DNA of 9,987 nucleotides from Synergistaceae bacterium (GTDB taxonomy: Bacteria > Synergistota > Synergistia > Synergistales > Aminobacteriaceae): positions 1 to 9,987 of the forward strand of contig JAFRSL010000003.1 of NCBI GenBank assembly GCA_017427625.1, written 5' to 3'. Numbering within the stretch: the stretch's first letter is position 1; each line of letters opens with the position of its first letter. This document shows, one piece after another, positions 7,674 through 9,987 of the stretch. The notes under the pieces were generated by a model. It saw only the letters and a program-made list of their open reading frames with translations. It was not told the DNA's origin and ran no database searches. A program made the position numbers and the translations under genes.

Positions 7674-8804
7674 ATGCGTAAATTTTTGGCGGCGTTAATG
7701 CTCGTGTTAATGCTAGTATCGTGTGCTTTTGCTGACGAGGGCACAATCAAGGTCGGAGTCTTCAACTGCCTCACGGGTCAGAATGCTTTCGGCGGACAGC
7801 TTGAGCTTGAGGGCACACAGCTTGCTCACTCACTGTTCCCTGAAATTCTCGGCCGAAAAGTCGAGCTAGTCATCGTTGACAACAAGTCGGACAAAGTCGA
7901 GGCAGCGAACGCTGTAACACGTCTCATCGAGAACGACAAGGTAAACGCGATAATCGGCACATACGGCTCATCGCTTGCAATGGCAGGCGGAGAGGTAGCG
8001 GAGAAAGCAGGAGTCCCCGTAATCGGAACGTCATGCACTAACCCGCTCGTTACGGACGGAAAGAAGTTCTATTTCCGCGTATGCTTTATTGACCCATTTC
8101 AGGGCGCAGGCGCGGCAACATATGCATTCCGTCATCTCGGCCTCAAGAGAGCAGCTACCCTCGTCGACATGAGCAATGACTACAGCGTAGGCTTGGGTAA
8201 ATTCTTCCGCGACAGCTACAAGAAGATGGGCGGGGAGATTGTTGCCTCACTGTTCTACCAGTCAGGGGATACGGACTTCACCGCACAGCTCACGGCACTA
8301 ATCGACGCGAAACCCGACATCGTTTTCCTTCCGGCATACTTCGCTGAGGGCGCAATCGTTCTCAAGCAGGCAAAGGAACTCGGTGCAAAATTCCGTTTCA
8401 TCGGTGCTGACGCTATGGACAACCCCGAAATCGTAACGCTCGGCGGCGAAGCGGTAGAGGGCTTCCTTCATACGACATTCGCGTATGACCCGTCAATGCC
8501 TGAGATGAACGATGTCGCAAAGGCATTCACAGAGGAGTGGAACAAGATTCACCCCGACAAAGCCCCGAACGTGAACTGTGCGTTGGGCTATGACTGCTAC
8601 ATCATGCTCAAGGACGCAATCGAGCGCGCAGGAAGTGCAGAGCCTGCGAAGATTCGTGATGCTCTGGAGACGGTGAAGGATCTTCCGACGGTTACGGGAA
8701 TGACCACAATCAACGCGACTCATGACGCAGAGAAGGACATGGGTATCGTTGAGATCAAGGACGGGAAGAAGACGTTTATTGGAATCGTGAAACCAGAAGT
8801 GTGA
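7674..8804 (+). CDS. ABC transporter substrate-binding protein, branched-chain amino acid (LivJ/LivK) type
   Basis: This periplasmic or membrane-anchored binding protein captures an amino acid or similar small ligand for an ABC importer. The 376 residues match the usual family length. The N-terminus 'MRKFLAALMLVLMLVSCAFA' is a signal peptide; 'LVSC' fits a lipobox with Cys17, while 'AFA' before Asp21 fits ordinary signal-peptidase cleavage, so anchoring is unresolved. The mature part begins 'IKVGVFNCLTGQNAFGG' and continues with 'DNKSDKVEAANAVTRLI', 'AIIGTYGSSLAMA', 'AGVPVIGTSCTNPLVT', 'YFRVCFID' and 'SGDTDFTAQL', as in peripla_BP_6 proteins. The ATG at 7674 was chosen over an upstream in-frame ATG at 7599 because it starts the signal peptide and has AAAGGAG 12 nt upstream; the earlier start lies inside the protease gene. 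No permease or ATPase genes follow, so it is an orphan here. The last residues are duplicated 76 bp downstream. Confidence 0.93.
   Translation: MRKFLAALMLVLMLVSCAFADEGTIKVGVFNCLTGQNAFGGQLELEGTQLAHSLFPEILGRKVELVIVDNKSDKVEAANAVTRLIENDKVNAIIGTYGSSLAMAGGEVAEKAGVPVIGTSCTNPLVTDGKKFYFRVCFIDPFQGAGAATYAFRHLGLKRAATLVDMSNDYSVGLGKFFRDSYKKMGGEIVASLFYQSGDTDFTAQLTALIDAKPDIVFLPAYFAEGAIVLKQAKELGAKFRFIGADAMDNPEIVTLGGEAVEGFLHTTFAYDPSMPEMNDVAKAFTEEWNKIHPDKAPNVNCALGYDCYIMLKDAIERAGSAEPAKIRDALETVKDLPTVTGMTTINATHDAEKDMGIVEIKDGKKTFIGIVKPEV
8777..8800 (+). repeat. 24-bp direct repeat, copy 1 (3' end of the binding-protein gene)
   Basis: This copy matches 8853-8876 at 23 of 24 positions; the only difference is T8780 versus C8856. 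Bases 8781-8800 are identical to 8857-8876. The offset is 76 bp. The segment encodes the C-terminal 'IGIVKPEV' of the binding protein apart from the last base of its Val codon. Confidence 0.95.
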
Positions 8805-8810
8805 TATAAT
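8802..8810 (+). promoter_or_regulatory. Extended -10-like site on the binding-protein stop codon
   Basis: TGATATAAT again fits TGnTATAAT, with TGA acting as the stop codon of the binding-protein gene. It lies in a short imperfect palindrome, GTGA-TATAATT-TCAC (8801-8815). If active, transcription would start near 8817, just before the CRISPR-repeat-like element, and end at the terminator at 8900-8939, giving an RNA of about 120 nt. No -35 is visible. This is a consensus-based guess. Confidence 0.3.
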
Positions 8811-8820
8811 TTCACAAAAT

Positions 8821-8853
8821 GTCGCTTCCAACAATGGGGGCGTGGATTGAAGT
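8821..8853 (+). repeat. Single type I-C CRISPR-repeat-like element
   Basis: The 33-nt stretch starts GTCGC and ends GCGTGGATTGAAGT. This is the hallmark 5' and 3' pattern of type I-C repeats, which typically run 'GTCGC...GCGTGGATTGAAA' plus C or T over about 32 nt. The middle folds as expected: CGCTTCC (8823-8829) pairs with GGGGGCG (8836-8842), with two G-U pairs and a 6-nt loop AACAAT. Only one copy exists in the window, so this is not an array, and no cas gene is present. The last bases read GAAGT rather than GAAAT, which may mark it as a degenerate terminal or leftover repeat. The resemblance is clear; its activity is unknown. Confidence 0.65.
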
Positions 8854-8880
8854 ATCGGAATCGTGAAACCAGAAGTCTAG
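8853..8880 (+). pseudogene. Remnant of the 3' end of a second binding-protein gene (direct repeat copy 2)
   Basis: Read from 8854 this stretch encodes I-G-I-V-K-P-E-V followed by TAG, exactly the C-terminal residues of the intact gene just upstream, which ends in TGA. The codons differ only silently (ATC for ATT, GTC for GTG). The in-frame match with a different stop codon suggests the surviving tail of a diverged paralogue rather than a fresh copy. Similarity stops abruptly at the CRISPR-repeat-like element upstream, where the frame meets TGA. Alternatively it is a spacer-like segment copied from such a gene. Confidence 0.5.
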
Positions 8881-8899
8881 GGCTGGTGAAGATTTGGCG

Positions 8900-8939
8900 G
8901 GGCAGGAGGATTTGAGTCTCCTGTCCTGTTTTTTTTTTT
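8900..8939 (+). terminator. Rho-independent terminator
   Basis: GGGCAGGAG (8900-8908) pairs with CTCCTGTCC (8918-8926) in a 9-bp stem with one G-U pair and a 9-nt loop. A TG and an uninterrupted run of eleven T (8929-8939) follow. It ends any transcript from the binding-protein gene or from the putative small RNA unit, and was probably the terminator of the lost paralogue. Confidence 0.9.
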
Positions 8940-9091
8940 GAAAAGATTTTTACCGCTGACACAAATCTTGCGTGAACGTAGCTTTTTATTCGTGAAATGT
9001 CTTTGCACTCCTCTTGAATTTTTCCCAAACTTTGACGATAATTTAACTGTACAAATTAGAATGTGGAGTGGCAATTTTATAGGAGGTATTT
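8940..9091. other. A+T-rich intergenic stretch
   Basis: No convincing gene. AAGATTT (8943-8949) and AAATCTT (8963-8969) could form a weak 7-bp stem. The right end holds a possible promoter and a ribosome-binding site for the small genes that follow. Confidence 0.6.
9032..9062 (+). promoter_or_regulatory. Possible promoter of the small two-gene operon
   Basis: TTGACG (9032-9037) and TAGAAT (9057-9062) each match the consensus at five of six positions, but the 19-nt spacer is longer than ideal. The site is about 20 nt upstream of the AGGAGG ribosome-binding site at 9081-9086. Confidence 0.35.
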
Positions 9092-9256
9092 ATGGATACG
9101 CAAATAACATTTTCATCAACGCCACAAGATTTGAACAAAAGCACGGAGACATTGAAAGAAGAAATTGATTACGAAAGAGAGTTCAAGAGTCTGAAAGGTA
9201 TAGCCGGAAGACATCTTGACCTTGACGAAATCCGAAGGGAGAGGCTCAAAATATGA
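9092..9256 (+). CDS. Small hypothetical protein, antitoxin-like
   Basis: This 54-residue protein starts at an ATG with AGGAGG (9081-9086) 5 nt upstream, a clear translation signal. It is rich in charged residues (many Glu, Lys, Asp, Arg) and likely mostly helical. The C-terminus, 'GIAGRHLDLDEIRRERLKI', recalls the 'L-DEIR-ER' tails of VapB-type antitoxins that bind PIN-domain toxins, but this is a visual resemblance only. Its stop overlaps the start of the next small gene as ATGA, typical of toxin-antitoxin pairs. The DNA is more A+T-rich than the large genes to its left, which fits acquisition by transfer. It has no signal peptide or membrane segment. Real gene: likely. Function: unproven. 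Confidence 0.65.
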   Translation: MDTQITFSSTPQDLNKSTETLKEEIDYEREFKSLKGIAGRHLDLDEIRRERLKI

Positions 9257-9432
9257 GAATTTATCTCGGAGATATTGAGGCCAAACAGTTTGTAGCCGCG
9301 ATAAACTGTGAGAAATTTGATTATACGGAATGGCAGAGGGATTTTTTTGACAGCATGACAGCAGAAGAATTTAACTCCGATGCTGTGAATTATGAACTCG
9401 AAAATCCATTTCCGAACGCAGTCAGACTATAG
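9253..9432 (+). CDS. Small hypothetical protein, partner of the upstream antitoxin-like gene
   Basis: This 59-residue protein starts at an ATG overlapping the upstream stop by 4 bp, so it is probably translated by coupling. It begins 'MRIYLGDIEAKQFVAAI' and ends 'NYELENPFPNAVRL'. It is acidic and has no signal peptide or membrane helix. I do not recognise the family. The opening 'MRIYL' resembles the first strand of PIN-domain (VapC) toxins, which normally continue with an active-site Asp ('MRIYLDT'). Here Gly replaces that Asp, and the protein is less than half the usual 130 residues. It may be an internally deleted toxin or an unrelated small protein. Confidence 0.55.
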   Translation: MRIYLGDIEAKQFVAAINCEKFDYTEWQRDFFDSMTAEEFNSDAVNYELENPFPNAVRL

Positions 9433-9454
9433 AATAATTATGATGAAAATGCTC

Positions 9455-9482
9455 TTGACAAACTCGAAAAAACGTGTAAAAT
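9455..9482 (+). promoter_or_regulatory. Near-consensus promoter of the downstream surface-protein gene
   Basis: TTGACA (9455-9460, perfect) and TAAAAT (9477-9482, five of six) are separated by 16 nt. This is the best sigma-70-type promoter in the window. Transcription would start near 9489, inside the pentanucleotide repeat, and leave a leader of about 165 nt before the ATG at 9654. Confidence 0.65.
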
Positions 9483-9483
9483 C

Positions 9484-9507
9484 GCACAGCACAGCACAGC
9501 ACAGCAC
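9484..9507 (+). repeat. Pentanucleotide tandem repeat (GCACA), 4.8 copies
   Basis: Four perfect GCACA units are followed by GCAC. The tract begins 2 nt after the -10 hexamer and spans the expected transcription start. Such tracts can change length by slippage. Confidence 0.9.
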
Positions 9508-9653
9508 TAACTACCTTTTTGTCTTTTCTGACAGAAAGAATCTAACCTTAACAGACAGAAAAATAAATTGTCGTCATGCAGGGGGAATATTTATTCCTCA
9601 AATTCTGCGTGGCGAGTTTTTGCGTTCAAATTTATCCCAAAGGAGGAATTTTC
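9508..9653 (+). other. Probable 5' leader of the surface-protein gene
   Basis: This stretch has no convincing gene. It holds two short inverted repeats, TTTCTG-A-CAGAAA (9525-9537) and GGAAT-ATTT-ATTCC (9584-9597), and ends with a strong ribosome-binding site AAAGGAGG (9639-9646). Neither hairpin is followed by a T-run, so neither is a terminator. No known riboswitch was recognised. Confidence 0.45.
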
Positions 9654-9987
9654 ATGATGCGGAATAATTTTTCTGCGTTCATTCTGGCGTTTATCCTAGT
9701 GATCCTTTCAGGAGCATTCGGCACGGCGTGGGCGACGACCACCTCTACCATCAATGTAGGGGACACGGACTACACGCTGTTTACGGGCTTTACTGCTACG
9801 AGTGGCGCAGAACCTTTTAACAATAGCGTCTTTGTATATGGAAATGCGGTGGACGGCGACACTTCTACATCGTTTCACACATCAGCTTCGTCCGCCTATG
9901 TCGAGTTCAACTCCGACGAACCTATCATTCCGAAGGGCTACATCTTCAACACATATCAAGAGGGGTACTTTTATCCCCAAGCGTGGA
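9654..9987 (+). CDS. Secreted protein with discoidin-like domain, N-terminal part (runs off window)
   Basis: 111 complete codons are visible from ATG 9654 (or ATG 9657), with AAAGGAGG 7 or 10 nt upstream, and no stop before the edge. Residues about 1-27 form a signal peptide (a long hydrophobic core, then 'GTAWA'). The mature part is rich in Thr, Ser, Asn and aromatic residues. The segment 'NAVDGDTSTSFHTSASSA' followed by 'YVEFNSDEPIIPKGYIFNT' and, after about nine residues, 'YPQAW' follows the pattern of F5/8 type C (discoidin-like) domains: 'DGD-ST-W', 'V-FD', 'GY-I-T', 'P--W'. These domains bind sugars or surfaces. A surface protein, perhaps also ending in a Synergist-CTERM signal, is likely, but its full length and tail are not visible. 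Confidence 0.8.
   Translation, partial: MMRNNFSAFILAFILVILSGAFGTAWATTTSTINVGDTDYTLFTGFTATSGAEPFNNSVFVYGNAVDGDTSTSFHTSASSAYVEFNSDEPIIPKGYIFNTYQEGYFYPQAW

Noticed and set aside
8821..8940. A true CRISPR array with several repeats
   Set aside because: Only one repeat-like unit is present. I looked for GTGGATTGAA and its complement elsewhere in the window and found no second copy.
8943..8969. Inverted repeat AAGATTT/AAATCTT as a terminator or operator
   Set aside because: The stem is short and A+T-rich, the loop is 13 nt and no T-run follows; it is probably chance in A+T-rich DNA.
8938..9168. 76-codon open frame across the terminator's right flank and the first small gene
   Set aside because: It starts in the A+T-rich gap with no ribosome-binding site and runs in a different frame from the well-supported small gene at 9092.
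9392..9667. 91-codon open frame across the promoter, pentanucleotide repeat and leader
   Set aside because: No ribosome-binding site, a low-complexity product, and overlap with a strong promoter and two better genes. The openness partly reflects the simple repeat.

Overview
The window looks like chromosomal DNA of a Synergistota (Synergistaceae-like) bacterium. The best clue is that two neighbouring secreted proteases both end in a Ser/Gly-rich stretch, a Cys-Asn-Ala motif, a hydrophobic helix and a short basic tail. This is the layout of the Synergist-CTERM sorting signal. A branched-chain-amino-acid-type binding protein and secreted peptidases fit the peptide- and amino-acid-fermenting habit of that phylum. 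The phylum call is an inference from these motifs, not from a database search.

Left part, minus strand (1-2857): a tight housekeeping operon read right to left, miaA (tRNA dimethylallyltransferase), ispH (last step of the MEP isoprenoid pathway) and rpsA (ribosomal protein S1, cut by the window edge). The genes overlap by 4 bp and 1 bp. IspH supplies the DMAPP that MiaA transfers to tRNA, so two of the three are metabolically linked. A 119-bp divergent intergenic region follows, with a promoter for each direction.

Middle, plus strand (2977-7630): a MATE-family exporter with a TTG start, then two tandem S8 (subtilisin-like) proteases. Gaps are about 20 bp, each with a good Shine-Dalgarno sequence, so these three are probably one transcript. 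An extended -10 promoter sits on the stop codon of the second protease and probably starts an orphan periplasmic amino-acid-binding protein (7674-8804).

Right part (8805-9987): accessory-looking DNA that is more A+T-rich. Directly after the binding-protein gene lie an extended -10-like site, a single sequence closely resembling a type I-C CRISPR repeat with its hairpin, a 24-bp near-duplicate of the end of the binding-protein gene that encodes the same last residues and ends in a different stop codon, and a strong Rho-independent terminator. This compact unit is the most interesting part of the window. It could be the scar of a lost paralogue and CRISPR array, or a small crRNA-like RNA gene. 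Next come two overlapping small genes of toxin-antitoxin-like size and arrangement (9092-9432), a near-consensus promoter with a pentanucleotide tandem repeat at its start site, and the 5' end of a secreted protein with a discoidin-like domain (9654 to the window edge).
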